A DNA stretch of 64,000 bases from Archangium gephyra (GTDB lineage Bacteria; Myxococcota; Myxococcia; Myxococcales; Myxococcaceae): NCBI GenBank assembly GCA_003243425.1, contig QFQP01000021.1:62001-126000 (forward strand). The letters run 5' to 3'. Within the stretch, counting starts at the first letter, position 1. Each line of letters opens with the position of its first letter. Under the pieces are notes generated by a model. That model made no database searches, was not told where the DNA came from, and saw only the letters and a list, made by a program, of their open reading frames with translations. The position numbers were made by a program, and so were the translations under genes. Below, one piece after another: positions 16,290 through 25,056 of the stretch.

Positions 16290-17297
16290 ATGCGTTTGCG
16301 TCTGCTGTTGCCCGCCGTTTCCATCATCGCGTCTGCCTGCACGCCTCCTGAAGAGGTCGCGGCCACCGAGACCAAGTCGTACGTCGAGACCAACCTCGAC
16401 GCCTTCGTGAGCGCGACGACCGCGCTGTGCGACGCGGCTCCGGCGCCCGACGCCGACGGGTGGAACGCCACGGCCGACGCCGCCGCGGTGACGAAGATGA
16501 AGACCGAGTGGAAGAAGGCGCGCGTGGCCTACGAGCGCGTCGAGGGCTCCATCGCCGTGCTCTTCCCCGAGCTCGATGCGTCGACCGACGAGCGCTACGA
16601 CGGCTTCGTCGAGAACGAGAAGGACGAGAACCTCTTCGACGATCAGATCGTCACCGGCGTGCACGGCATCGAGCGCATTCTGTGGAGCGACTCGATCCCC
16701 GCCGAGGTGAAGACCTACGAAGAGGGCCTGCCCAACTACGTGGCCGCCGCGTTCCCCGCGAACGAAGCCCAGGCCAGCGACTTCAAGAACAAGCTGTGCG
16801 CGAAGCTGGTCACCGACTCGAAGAAGATGCGTGACGACTACAAGCCGCTCGCGCTCGACACGCCTGCCGCGTTCCGTGGCGTCATCGGCTCGATGGAAGA
16901 GCAGCTCGAGAAGACGACCTTCGCCGCCACCGGTGAAGAGGAGTCGCGCTACTCGAAGCACACGCTGGCCGACATGCGCGCCAACCTCGAGGGCGCGACG
17001 AAGACGTACGAGGCGTTCCGCCCGTGGCTCAAGTCGAAGGGCCAGGACGCGCTCGACACCAGCATCACCGCGGGGCTGGCGAAGGTGAAGAGCGCGTACG
17101 ACGCCATCTCGGGTGAGTCGATCCCCACGCCGCCGGCGACGTGGAGCGCCGCCAACCCGTCTGAAGCCGACCGCGCGACGGACTTTGGCAAGCTCTACAC
17201 GCTCGTCGAAGACGAGACCGCCACCACCGGTGACGCGCTGGTGGCCAACATGTTGAAGGCGGCCGACGCCCTCGGCATCGCGGCGCTCCCGGAATAA
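16290..17297 (+). CDS. Imelysin-family lipoprotein (iron uptake, EfeO/IrpA-like)
   Basis: 335 residues with a lipoprotein signal ending SIIASAC. The imelysin (M75-like) signature GxHxxE is present as GVHGIERILWSD near residue 123; helices rich in Glu/Lys with WKKARVAYERVEG complete the expected four-helix repeats. Imelysins bind iron at the surface or in the periplasm and are Fur-regulated; no peptidase activity is expected. Sits third in the operon behind the Fur box, with DUF1111 upstream and a haem protein downstream. Confidence 0.9.
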   Translation: MRLRLLLPAVSIIASACTPPEEVAATETKSYVETNLDAFVSATTALCDAAPAPDADGWNATADAAAVTKMKTEWKKARVAYERVEGSIAVLFPELDASTDERYDGFVENEKDENLFDDQIVTGVHGIERILWSDSIPAEVKTYEEGLPNYVAAAFPANEAQASDFKNKLCAKLVTDSKKMRDDYKPLALDTPAAFRGVIGSMEEQLEKTTFAATGEEESRYSKHTLADMRANLEGATKTYEAFRPWLKSKGQDALDTSITAGLAKVKSAYDAISGESIPTPPATWSAANPSEADRATDFGKLYTLVEDETATTGDALVANMLKAADALGIAALPE

Positions 17298-17306
17298 GGA
17301 AGGCCC

Positions 17307-17795
17307 ATGCGGTACGCGGCAGCCCTGTTGGTGTGTTTCATCGTCGCCGGTTGTGGCCCTGAACCAGAGCCACCGCCGCCGGCGGGCTTCATCGCCCTCG
17401 AGCGTGACTTCATCGGTTACGACACGTGGGAGGTGAAGGCCTTCGAAGGCGAGTTCGTCGACGAAGCGCACACCGCGGGGCCGCGCAAAGTGTTCCTCAA
17501 CAAGCGCGCGCCGTCCGGCTCGACCGAGTGGCCGGTGGGCACCATCTTCGTCAAGGAGTTGGACTTCACGACGTTCGCGATGGTCAAGCGCGGCAACGGC
17601 TACAACGAGAACGGCGCGAAGGGCTGGGAGTGGTTCGAGCTCACGCGCGACGCCAACGACGTCTCACGCATCAAGTGGCGCGGCCTCGGGCCTCCGCTGG
17701 GTGAGAACTACTCGAAGTCGGGGCAGACCTGTAACGCATGTCACGGCGGCGCCGTGGCGAACGACTCGGTGCTGACCGTCGATTTCCACTTCTGA
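17307..17795 (+). CDS. P460-like cytochrome lipoprotein
   Basis: 162 residues with lipoprotein signal (LLVCFIVAGC) and a single c-type haem motif CNACHGG near residue 142, close to the C-terminus, preceded by GAKGWEWFEL, an arrangement seen in cytochrome P460-like proteins. AAGGA lies at the expected distance before ATG 17307. Only 9 bases after the imelysin stop, so it is probably the last gene of the iron-regulated operon. It may pass electrons to or from the diheme protein. Confidence 0.75.
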   Translation: MRYAAALLVCFIVAGCGPEPEPPPPAGFIALERDFIGYDTWEVKAFEGEFVDEAHTAGPRKVFLNKRAPSGSTEWPVGTIFVKELDFTTFAMVKRGNGYNENGAKGWEWFELTRDANDVSRIKWRGLGPPLGENYSKSGQTCNACHGGAVANDSVLTVDFHF

Positions 17796-17834
17796 AGTTG
17801 GTCACGCGCTGGCGCTCATTAGAGTGCCGCGCAC

Positions 17835-18362
17835 ATGACGCCCAACCCTGACGCTCCCCTGCAGCAGCCGTCGTGGTTTTCCCGCAATTGGAAGTGGCTC
17901 GTTCCCGTCGGTTGTCTGGTGCCGTTTCTGTGCTGCATCACCTTCGCTGGCGCCACGTACTTCGGCGTCGGCGTGATGATCAAAGGCAGCGGCGCCTACA
18001 AGGAAGCCATCACCCGCGCGCAACAACACCCCGACGTGCAGGCCGAGCTGGGGACACCGCTCACCGGCGGCATGAACGTCACCGGCGAGCTGAAGAACGA
18101 GAGCGCCAACGGCATCGCCGATTTCAACGTCGGCGTCGAAGGGCCGAAGGGCAAGGGCACCATGCACGTGGTCGGCACCTCGCGCAGCGGCGTGTGGAGC
18201 CTGTCGGTCATCGACGTCACCACCGACAGCGGCAAGACGATTCAGGTGCTCGACGATGAGGTGATGCCCGACGAGCCGCCGACCGACGAGGCGCCGACCG
18301 ACGAGCCGCCGACCGACGATGCGCCGAGCGAGCCGGCGCCCACCGAGCCCGACGGCGACTGA
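17835..18362 (+). CDS. Coa1-like membrane protein with acidic Pro repeats
   Basis: 175 residues. One N-terminal transmembrane helix (LVPVGCLVPFLCCITFAG, about residues 21-44) is followed by a soluble domain matching the Coa1/Tim21-like cytochrome oxidase assembly fold (AYKEAITRAQQHPDVQAELG, then GVEGPKGKGTMHVV and SGVWSLSVIDV). The tail is a low-complexity DEPPTDEAPT repeat run. No oxidase genes are in the window, so a respiratory role is only suggested by family. Confidence 0.7.
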   Translation: MTPNPDAPLQQPSWFSRNWKWLVPVGCLVPFLCCITFAGATYFGVGVMIKGSGAYKEAITRAQQHPDVQAELGTPLTGGMNVTGELKNESANGIADFNVGVEGPKGKGTMHVVGTSRSGVWSLSVIDVTTDSGKTIQVLDDEVMPDEPPTDEAPTDEPPTDDAPSEPAPTEPDGD

Positions 18363-18490
18363 TTCGTGGCACGCAGAAATCGACGCGACGGCCTGCATGT
18401 TCTGCGCGGGCCGAAGTGTTTGCGCGAGCCCAGAAGACCGGGGCGCGGGTCATGCGCGTCGTTAGAGAACGGGCCCAATCAGGAGACTTC

Positions 18491-20134
18491 ATGAACGGAG
18501 CAGAACTGTTCGTCCGCGCGCTCGAGAACGAAGGCGTCGAGCGCATCTTCGGTTTGCCGGGTGAAGAGAACCTCGACCTGCTGGAGGCGATGCGGAACTC
18601 GAAGATCGAGCTGGTGCTCGTGCGCCACGAGCAGGCGGCCGCGTTCATGGCGGCGACCTATGGGCGGCTCACGGGCAAGCCCGGGGTGTGCCTGTCGACG
18701 CTGGGGCCTGGCGCGCTGAACCTGGCGACGGGCGCGGCGTACGCGCTGCTGGGTGCGATGCCGATGGTGATGATCACCGGCCAGAAGGGCATCATGTCGA
18801 GCCGGCAGGCGCGCTTTCAGATCGTCGACACGGTCGCGGCGATGAAGCCGCTGACCAAGAGCTCGCACCAAATCGTCTCGCCGCAGTTGATCCCCACCGC
18901 GGTGCGCGAAGCGTTCCGCGTGGCGACCGACGAGCGCCCGGGCCCCGTTCACCTCGAGCTGCCCGAAGACATCGCGGGGGCGAGCTGTGACGAGGCGCCG
19001 CTGATTCCGCCGCACCTCGTCGACTATTCGAGCGCGAGCGCCGCGGCGCTCGACGCGGCGGCCGAGCTCATTCGCAACGCGAAGGCGCCGCTGCTGATGT
19101 TCGGCGCTGCTGCGTCACGCCCGCGCGCCACCGACGCGCTCGCGAAGTTCGTGCTGCGCACGCGCATTCCGTTCTTCACCACGCAGATGGGCAAGGGCAC
19201 CGTGCCCGGCGGCAGCGACTTCTTCATGGGCACGGCCGCGTTGTCCGAGCGCGACTACGTGCACGAGGCCATCGAACGCGCCGACGTCATCGTCACCATC
19301 GGCCACGACACCGCCGAGAAGCCTCCGTTCCTGATGGGCGCGAACGGGCCGAAGGTGGTGCACGTCGGCTTCCAACCGGCGCACATCGAACAGGTCTACT
19401 TCCCGCACCTCGAGGTGATCGGCGACATCGGTTCGTCGCTCACGCAGCTCGCCGATCGCGTGGAGGGGAAGATCGCCAACGCCGAGGCGCTGCGCTCGCT
19501 GCAGAAGGGAATTCTGGGCCGCATCGGCGCACGCGCGACGGAAGACCGGTTCACGCCGCAGCGCATCGTTCACGACGTGCGCGCGGTGATGCCGGAAGAC
19601 GGCGTGCTCGCGCTCGACAACGGCATGTACAAGATCTGGTTCGCGCGGAACTACCGCACGCGCCGGGCCAACACGCTGCTGCTCGACAACGCGCTGGCGA
19701 CGATGGGCGCCGGGCTGCCCTCGGCGATGGCCGCGGCGATGCTGTACCCGAAGCGTCGCGTGATGGCCGTCTGTGGCGACGGCGGCTTCATGATGAACAG
19801 CCAGGAAATGGAGACCGCGGTTCGTCTCAAGCTGAACCTGGTGGTGCTCGTGCTCGAAGACCACGCGTACGGGATGATTCGCTGGAAGCAGGCGGTCGAT
19901 GAGTTCCCCGACTTCGGCATGACCTTCAACAACCCCGACTTCGTGAAGTACGCCGAGGCCTACGGCGCGAAGGGGTCTCGCGTCACCGACATCAAGGACT
20001 TCATTCCCACGCTGGAGCGCGCCTTCACCGGCGGTGGTGTGCACCTCGTCGTGGTGCCCATCGACTACTCCGAGAATCAGCGCGTGCTGGTCGAGGAGTT
20101 GAAGCAGCGGCTGCCTGTGACCGGAGAGAAGTGA
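18491..20134 (+). CDS. ThDP-dependent acetolactate synthase large-subunit-like enzyme
   Basis: 547 residues from ATG 18491 with AGGAG at 18481-18485. Features: RHEQAAAFMAATYGR with the catalytic Glu, the conserved GLPGEENLDLLEA and STLGPGALNLATGAAYA segments, and the ThDP/Mg motif from GDGGFMMNS through LEDHAYGMI. No regulatory small subunit follows; instead an aldehyde dehydrogenase gene overlaps its stop. This pairing is common for catabolic ALS-like enzymes and argues against a role in branched-chain biosynthesis. Product is probably acetolactate or another 2-hydroxyketone; not certain. Confidence 0.82.
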   Translation: MNGAELFVRALENEGVERIFGLPGEENLDLLEAMRNSKIELVLVRHEQAAAFMAATYGRLTGKPGVCLSTLGPGALNLATGAAYALLGAMPMVMITGQKGIMSSRQARFQIVDTVAAMKPLTKSSHQIVSPQLIPTAVREAFRVATDERPGPVHLELPEDIAGASCDEAPLIPPHLVDYSSASAAALDAAAELIRNAKAPLLMFGAAASRPRATDALAKFVLRTRIPFFTTQMGKGTVPGGSDFFMGTAALSERDYVHEAIERADVIVTIGHDTAEKPPFLMGANGPKVVHVGFQPAHIEQVYFPHLEVIGDIGSSLTQLADRVEGKIANAEALRSLQKGILGRIGARATEDRFTPQRIVHDVRAVMPEDGVLALDNGMYKIWFARNYRTRRANTLLLDNALATMGAGLPSAMAAAMLYPKRRVMAVCGDGGFMMNSQEMETAVRLKLNLVVLVLEDHAYGMIRWKQAVDEFPDFGMTFNNPDFVKYAEAYGAKGSRVTDIKDFIPTLERAFTGGGVHLVVVPIDYSENQRVLVEELKQRLPVTGEK

Positions 20135-21525
20135 TGAGCACGTTGAAGGTGGTGCAGGCGTTCGATCGCGCGCTCATCGAAGAAGTGGAGATGGACGACG
20201 CCGCGGCGCTCGAGAAGAAGCTGGCGCTGGCCAACGAGGCGTTCCGCAAGCGCGGCGGTTGGCTCAAGACGCACCAGCGAACCGCGGTGCTGCTGAAGAC
20301 GGCGCAGCTGTTGAGCGAGCGGAAAGACGCGTTCGCCACGTTGATCGCGCGCGAGGGCGGCAAGCCGTGGCCCGACGCGGTGGTCGAGGTGATTCGCGCC
20401 ATCGACGGGCTCAAGAACGCAGCCGACGAGCTGCGCAACTTCGCGGGCCGTGAAATTCCGTTCGGTCAAACGCCGGCCAGTGAAGGCCGCCTCGCCTTCA
20501 CCACGAAGGAGCCGATTGGCGTCGTCGCGGCCATCTCGGCGTTCAACCACCCGTTGAACCTCATCGTTCACCAGGTGGCGCCGGCGGTCGCGGTCGGTGC
20601 GCCCGTCATCATCAAGCCCGCGCAGGTCACGCCGCTCTCGTGCCTCGCGCTCGTCGCGTTGTTCCGCGAAGCCGGGCTCGACGAAGCCTGGTGCCAGACG
20701 TTCATCACCGACGACAACGCGCTCGCCGAGAAGCTGGCGACGGACACGCGCGTGGCGTTCCTGAGCTTCATCGGCTCGGCGAAGGTCGGTTGGTATCTGC
20801 GCAGCAAGCTGCCGCCGGGCACGCGGTGTGCGCTCGAGCACGGTGGCGCGGCGCCGGTGATCATCGACCGCAGCGCGAAGCTCGAGAAGCTCATCGAGCC
20901 GGTGGTGAAGGGCGGCTACTACCACGCAGGGCAGGTGTGCGTTTCCGTGCAGCGCGTGTTCGTTCACCAGTCGCTGCTGAACGACTTCATCGAGGGCTTC
21001 TCGGCGCGGGTGGCGAAGCTGCGCGTGGGAGATCCACTCACGAAGGACACCGAGATGGGCCCGCTGATTCTCCCGCGTGAGACCGAGCGCGTGCAGTCGT
21101 GGATCGACGAAGCGGTGAAGGGCGGCGCGCGGCTCATCGGCGGCGGGCGCATGTCAGAGACCACGTTGAAGCCGTCGATTCTCGTCGAGCCCGCGGCCGA
21201 CGCGAAGGTGTCGACGCTGGAGATCTTCGGGCCGGTCACCTGCGTGTACGGCTTCACCGAGCTCGACGCGGCGATCGAAGCTGCGAATTCCCTGCCGTGG
21301 TCGTTTCAGGCCAGCGTGTTCTCGAGCGACCTCGACGCCGCGTTGAAGGTCGCGAAGCGGGTCGATGCGTCGGCGGTGATGATCAACGACCACACCGCGT
21401 TCCGCACCGACTGGATGCCGTTCGCCGGGCACCGACAGTCCGGCTACGGCATCGGCGGCATTCCCTTCACCATGCACGACCTGACGCACGAGAAGATGAT
21501 CGTCTTCAAGAGCGAGTCGCTCTGA
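20134..21525 (+). CDS. NAD(P)-dependent aldehyde dehydrogenase
   Basis: 463 residues from ATG 20134, one base overlap with the ALS stop and GGAGAG 7 bases upstream. The ALDH catalytic pair is visible: general base Glu in LEHGGAAPVI (about residue 235) and nucleophile Cys in GQVCVSVQR (about 269); the cofactor-binding FNHPLNLIVHQVAPA and FIGSAKVGWYL segments and the C-terminal EIFGPVTCVYGF are also clear. Cytoplasmic. Coupled to the ThDP enzyme, so it may oxidise an aldehyde released or used there. Confidence 0.88.
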   Translation: MSTLKVVQAFDRALIEEVEMDDAAALEKKLALANEAFRKRGGWLKTHQRTAVLLKTAQLLSERKDAFATLIAREGGKPWPDAVVEVIRAIDGLKNAADELRNFAGREIPFGQTPASEGRLAFTTKEPIGVVAAISAFNHPLNLIVHQVAPAVAVGAPVIIKPAQVTPLSCLALVALFREAGLDEAWCQTFITDDNALAEKLATDTRVAFLSFIGSAKVGWYLRSKLPPGTRCALEHGGAAPVIIDRSAKLEKLIEPVVKGGYYHAGQVCVSVQRVFVHQSLLNDFIEGFSARVAKLRVGDPLTKDTEMGPLILPRETERVQSWIDEAVKGGARLIGGGRMSETTLKPSILVEPAADAKVSTLEIFGPVTCVYGFTELDAAIEAANSLPWSFQASVFSSDLDAALKVAKRVDASAVMINDHTAFRTDWMPFAGHRQSGYGIGGIPFTMHDLTHEKMIVFKSESL

Positions 21526-21791
21526 CGAAACTCTGCGCGGGCTCCGGGGCTCGCGGGTCAGCCCGGCACCATGCCTGCGCTCGTGTCGCTGTGCCGCGTC
21601 TCCGCCGTCGCGCACGCCGAACCCCGGTGCGTCGAGCGCGGCAGCGCGCGTGACCGACGTCTCGGCGTCTCCCAGCCTGCACCGCCGCCGCGCACCATTC
21701 CGCCGTGCTGGGCGCGAACGCCCGACGAACCCACGGCCGCGACTCGCCGCACGTTCCACCGCGCGCAAGACAAGGCCAGAGTGGGGCTCCC

Positions 21792-23687
21792 ATGAACGTT
21801 CTTCGAGTGCTCGCGCTCGTCTGCTGCGTGTCGTTGGTGGCGCACGCCGAGCTGCCCGAGAAGTCGAAGTGGTCCTGGTCGGTGGTGAGCGGCGGCGGTT
21901 CCTCGTCGCGGTTCCTGTGGCTCATCGAAGCGCCGGCTCCTGCACGCAAGGCGCGCGAGTGGTGGACGGTTCAGACCGGCGCTCGCCGCGAAGACGGCCG
22001 CATGCCGCTGACCTTCACGGTGCGCAGAGGCGACGCCACGCGGAAGTCGGAGTTCGAGGTGTGGAACGAGAACGGCGTCGCGCTCTACGCCGAGGCCGCT
22101 GCGAAGAACTCCGGCGGCGAGCTCGCAGTCACGCGCACCAGCCCGCCGCGGGTGTTGTCGATGGAGCGGGTGCCGTGTGAATCGAAGTTGCTCGGCCACT
22201 TCGACGCCACCTGCTCGGGGCTCCCCGGCGGCCCGCTCCATCAGCCCGAGCTGCCGCTGGTGGTCGTCGTCAGCCGCGACAAGGACCACACCGGCGAGAC
22301 GCTCGCGTCGCTGGCGCTCGGGCTGGTCACCGCCGGCATCATCATTCCCGGCAGTTCTGACACGTCGGTCGTCGCGCGAATGGACCCGCCGCCGACGCCG
22401 CGCCTCGAGAAGACGTTGGACACCTGGCGCACCGGCCCACGCACGAAGGCGGCGCTCGACAGGTTGAAGCTGGCTGATGAGGTCGATGCCGAGACGCTCG
22501 GCGCCTTGCTGGTGTTGTCGAGAACACCGTCGCTCGACGTGGTGGTCGCGCTCACCGCGCGTGCTCCGGAGCTGGATCGCTGGCCGCTGCTCCGCCTGGC
22601 GCGACAGACGGTCGACGATGACGTGTTGCTCACGCGCGCGGTGGCGAGGCTGAGGGCCGCCGACGCGCTGCACGCCGCGACCACCACCGAGCGCCTCGAG
22701 CTGCAGGCGTCGGCGCTGGTCTCCGTCGAACCGGCGCTGGCCCGTGGAGTCGAAGGGCTGCTCGCCGGTGTGATGCCGAACCTCGAGGCGGTGGCCGCTG
22801 GCAACGCGCCGCTCGACGCCGCGTCGTTGCAGTCGCTGCAGACGGCGAGCCTGGCGCCCGGCGAAGGTGCAGCGCTGGTGGCGTTGATGTCGCCAGCCGC
22901 GCGCAAGAAGTCGTTCGCCACGTTTCTCGAGCGGCTCCCCGACGAAGAAGGGCTCGCGGTCTTCGCTCGCGTCGCGCAGGCCGAGACGTCCGACGGAAAG
23001 GTCGCGTTGCTCAAGAAGGTGCCCGCGTGGGTCGACCGCCTCGTACGCAACGGCCACGGAGAAGACGTGCTCGAGCTGCTGCCCTTCGACACCCAGCGGG
23101 TGGCGCTGCTCGAAGGCGTGCGGGCGCGCGCGAAGCAGGAGGAGCTGCCCGCGCTGCTCTTCACCGGCCTGCGCGGAATGTCGTTCGACGCCGGAAGGCT
23201 GTCGCTGCTGCGCAACTGGAAAGCGACGACGACGCTCACCGCGGCGCAGCGGGTCGAGGTGCTCGACGTCATCCGCACTGACCCCGAACTGTCCGCCGCG
23301 GCCCGCGAGCTGGTGGTCGACCTCGAGCCGACCGAGCGGCGCGCGCTGGTGTTCGAATGGTTGAAGCGATGTACGCGTGATGGCGCGCGGCTCGAGGCCG
23401 TGCAGGACTTTCTTCCCACGCTGTCGCGCAGTGAGGCGCGCGCGTTCCTCGCGCAGACCGGCTTCGACGAGGGCAAGCAGCGCGCGCTCCCCGTGTTGTT
23501 GCCGCGCGTGGCCGAGAACGAGCGCGTGGACTTCTTCGTCGACTGCGTCACCTCGATGACGTTCGACGACGCGCGCCTCGAGGCGCTCTCGTCACCCGAC
23601 GCGCCGAAGCTGAACGCCGAGCAGAAGAAGCGGGTGCTCGGGTCGTTCCACTTCAAGCGCGACAAGGCCGAAGCGCTGCTGAAGTGA
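21792..23687 (+). CDS. Exported protein with repeated DUF4476-like segments
   Basis: 631 residues from ATG 21792. Signal peptide MNVLRVLALVCCVSLVAHA. The long middle and C-terminal part consists of helical segments of about 45-50 residues with a recurring F(D)xxRLxAL or LLKK theme, for example MSFDAGRLSLLRNW, MTFDDARLEALS and FHFKRDKAEALLK, resembling DUF4476 helices. No enzyme motif. About 265 bases upstream hold no other gene. Role unknown; periplasmic or surface protein-protein contacts are plausible. Confidence 0.7.
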   Translation: MNVLRVLALVCCVSLVAHAELPEKSKWSWSVVSGGGSSSRFLWLIEAPAPARKAREWWTVQTGARREDGRMPLTFTVRRGDATRKSEFEVWNENGVALYAEAAAKNSGGELAVTRTSPPRVLSMERVPCESKLLGHFDATCSGLPGGPLHQPELPLVVVVSRDKDHTGETLASLALGLVTAGIIIPGSSDTSVVARMDPPPTPRLEKTLDTWRTGPRTKAALDRLKLADEVDAETLGALLVLSRTPSLDVVVALTARAPELDRWPLLRLARQTVDDDVLLTRAVARLRAADALHAATTTERLELQASALVSVEPALARGVEGLLAGVMPNLEAVAAGNAPLDAASLQSLQTASLAPGEGAALVALMSPAARKKSFATFLERLPDEEGLAVFARVAQAETSDGKVALLKKVPAWVDRLVRNGHGEDVLELLPFDTQRVALLEGVRARAKQEELPALLFTGLRGMSFDAGRLSLLRNWKATTTLTAAQRVEVLDVIRTDPELSAAARELVVDLEPTERRALVFEWLKRCTRDGARLEAVQDFLPTLSRSEARAFLAQTGFDEGKQRALPVLLPRVAENERVDFFVDCVTSMTFDDARLEALSSPDAPKLNAEQKKRVLGSFHFKRDKAEALLK

Positions 23688-23700
23688 GCGCGCTGGCGGC

Positions 23701-25011
23701 TCAGTCGAAGCGAACGGGGAGCCCGCGCGGCGTGCCCTGCAGCGCACCGTCACGCATCACGAACGAACCGCGCACGATGGTGGCGATGGGCCAACCCGTC
23801 ACCTTCAGGCCGTCGAAGGGCGTCCACCCGCAGCGCGACTTCGACCACTCGTTGGTGATGGTCTTCTGCGCGTTGAGGTCGACCACCGTGAGGTCTGCGT
23901 CGTAGCCCGGCGCCAGCCGGCCCTTGGCCCGCATGCCGAACACGCGCGCGGGGCCCGCAGAGGTGAGGTCGACGAAGCGCTCGAGCGTGAGCCGGCCCGC
24001 CGCCACGTGATTGAGCATCAACGGCACCAGCGTCTGCACGCCCGGCATGCCCGACGGTGACGCGGGCCACGGCTTCGACTTTTCTTCCAGCGTGTGCGGC
24101 GCGTGGTCGCTCCCGAGCACGTCGACCGCGCCGTTGCGAATCGCTTCCCACAGCGCGGCCTGATGACGCGCGTCGCGAATGGGCGGGTTCATCTGCGCCA
24201 GCGTGCCCAGACGGTCGTAACACTCGGGCGCCGCCAGGGTCAGGTGCTGCGGACACACCTCGAAGCTCGCGAGGTGCTTGTTGGCCGACAGCAGCGGAAT
24301 CTCGCCCGCCGTCGTCACGTGGAGAATGTGGAGCCGGCGACCGGTCTCCTTCGCGATCTGCAGCAGGTTGCGCGTCGAAATCACCGCGCAGTCTTCGTCG
24401 CGCCACTCCGGGTGGAAGTGCACCGGCTTGCCGGCGAACAGGTCTTTGCGCTCCTTCAACCGCGCTTCGTCTTCGCTGTGACAGCAGATGCGGCGGCGCC
24501 CCGACTTCATGACGCGGCGTTGATTCTCGGGCTTGTCGACCAGCAACGTCCCGGTCGACGAGCCGCAGAACATCTTCACGCCCGCGCAGCCCTCGAGCGT
24601 CTCCCACTGCGCGAGGTGCTCGGCGTTCTCGTTGGTGGCGCCGATGAAGAAGCCGAAATCGACCCACGACGTTTCCCGCGCGCGTTCGACCTTCCACGCG
24701 AGACGCTCGGGGTTGTCGGTGTTCGGCGTGGTGTTGGGCATCTCGAAGAACGTGGTGACGCCCCCGAGCGCCGCCTGCGCGCTGCCTGAATTGAGGTCTT
24801 CCTTGTGCGTGAGGCCGGGCTCGCGAAAGTGGCACTGCGGGTCGACCACGCCCGGCAGCACGTGGAGGCCGGTGGCGTCGAAGACCTCCTTCGCCTGTGA
24901 GGCATCGAGGGCGCCGAGGGCGGCGATGCGCCGGTCACGAACCGCGACATCGGCCTGCACGCGACCTGACGGCGTCACGCACGTTCCACCACGGAGGAGA
25001 AGGTCGAACAT
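23701..25011 (-). CDS. Dihydroorotase-like cyclic amidohydrolase
   Basis: 436 residues, usual length. Family motifs: GVVDPQCHFREPGLTHKED at the first metal site, GGVTTFFEMPNTTPNTDNP, GVKMFCGSSTGTLLV with the presumed carbamylated Lys, a metal His in LHILHVTT, and DVLGSDHAPHT with the catalytic Asp. The first His of the usual HxH is Gln (QCH), as in a known dihydroorotase subgroup with TQVHFREPG. Such proteins still usually annotate as PyrC/AllB. No pyrimidine genes are adjacent. Convergent with the DUF4476-like gene, 13 bases between stops. Confidence 0.8.
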   Translation of the reverse strand: MFDLLLRGGTCVTPSGRVQADVAVRDRRIAALGALDASQAKEVFDATGLHVLPGVVDPQCHFREPGLTHKEDLNSGSAQAALGGVTTFFEMPNTTPNTDNPERLAWKVERARETSWVDFGFFIGATNENAEHLAQWETLEGCAGVKMFCGSSTGTLLVDKPENQRRVMKSGRRRICCHSEDEARLKERKDLFAGKPVHFHPEWRDEDCAVISTRNLLQIAKETGRRLHILHVTTAGEIPLLSANKHLASFEVCPQHLTLAAPECYDRLGTLAQMNPPIRDARHQAALWEAIRNGAVDVLGSDHAPHTLEEKSKPWPASPSGMPGVQTLVPLMLNHVAAGRLTLERFVDLTSAGPARVFGMRAKGRLAPGYDADLTVVDLNAQKTITNEWSKSRCGWTPFDGLKVTGWPIATIVRGSFVMRDGALQGTPRGLPVRFD

Positions 25012-25056
25012 GGGCCCGTCATGCGCCCGGTCCCCGCGCGAGGCAACCGTGAAACG

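Noticed and set aside
21526..21791. Possible gene or RNA in the 266-base gap
   Set aside because: No ribosome-binding site, no conserved motif and no strong fold seen; only GC-rich open frames.
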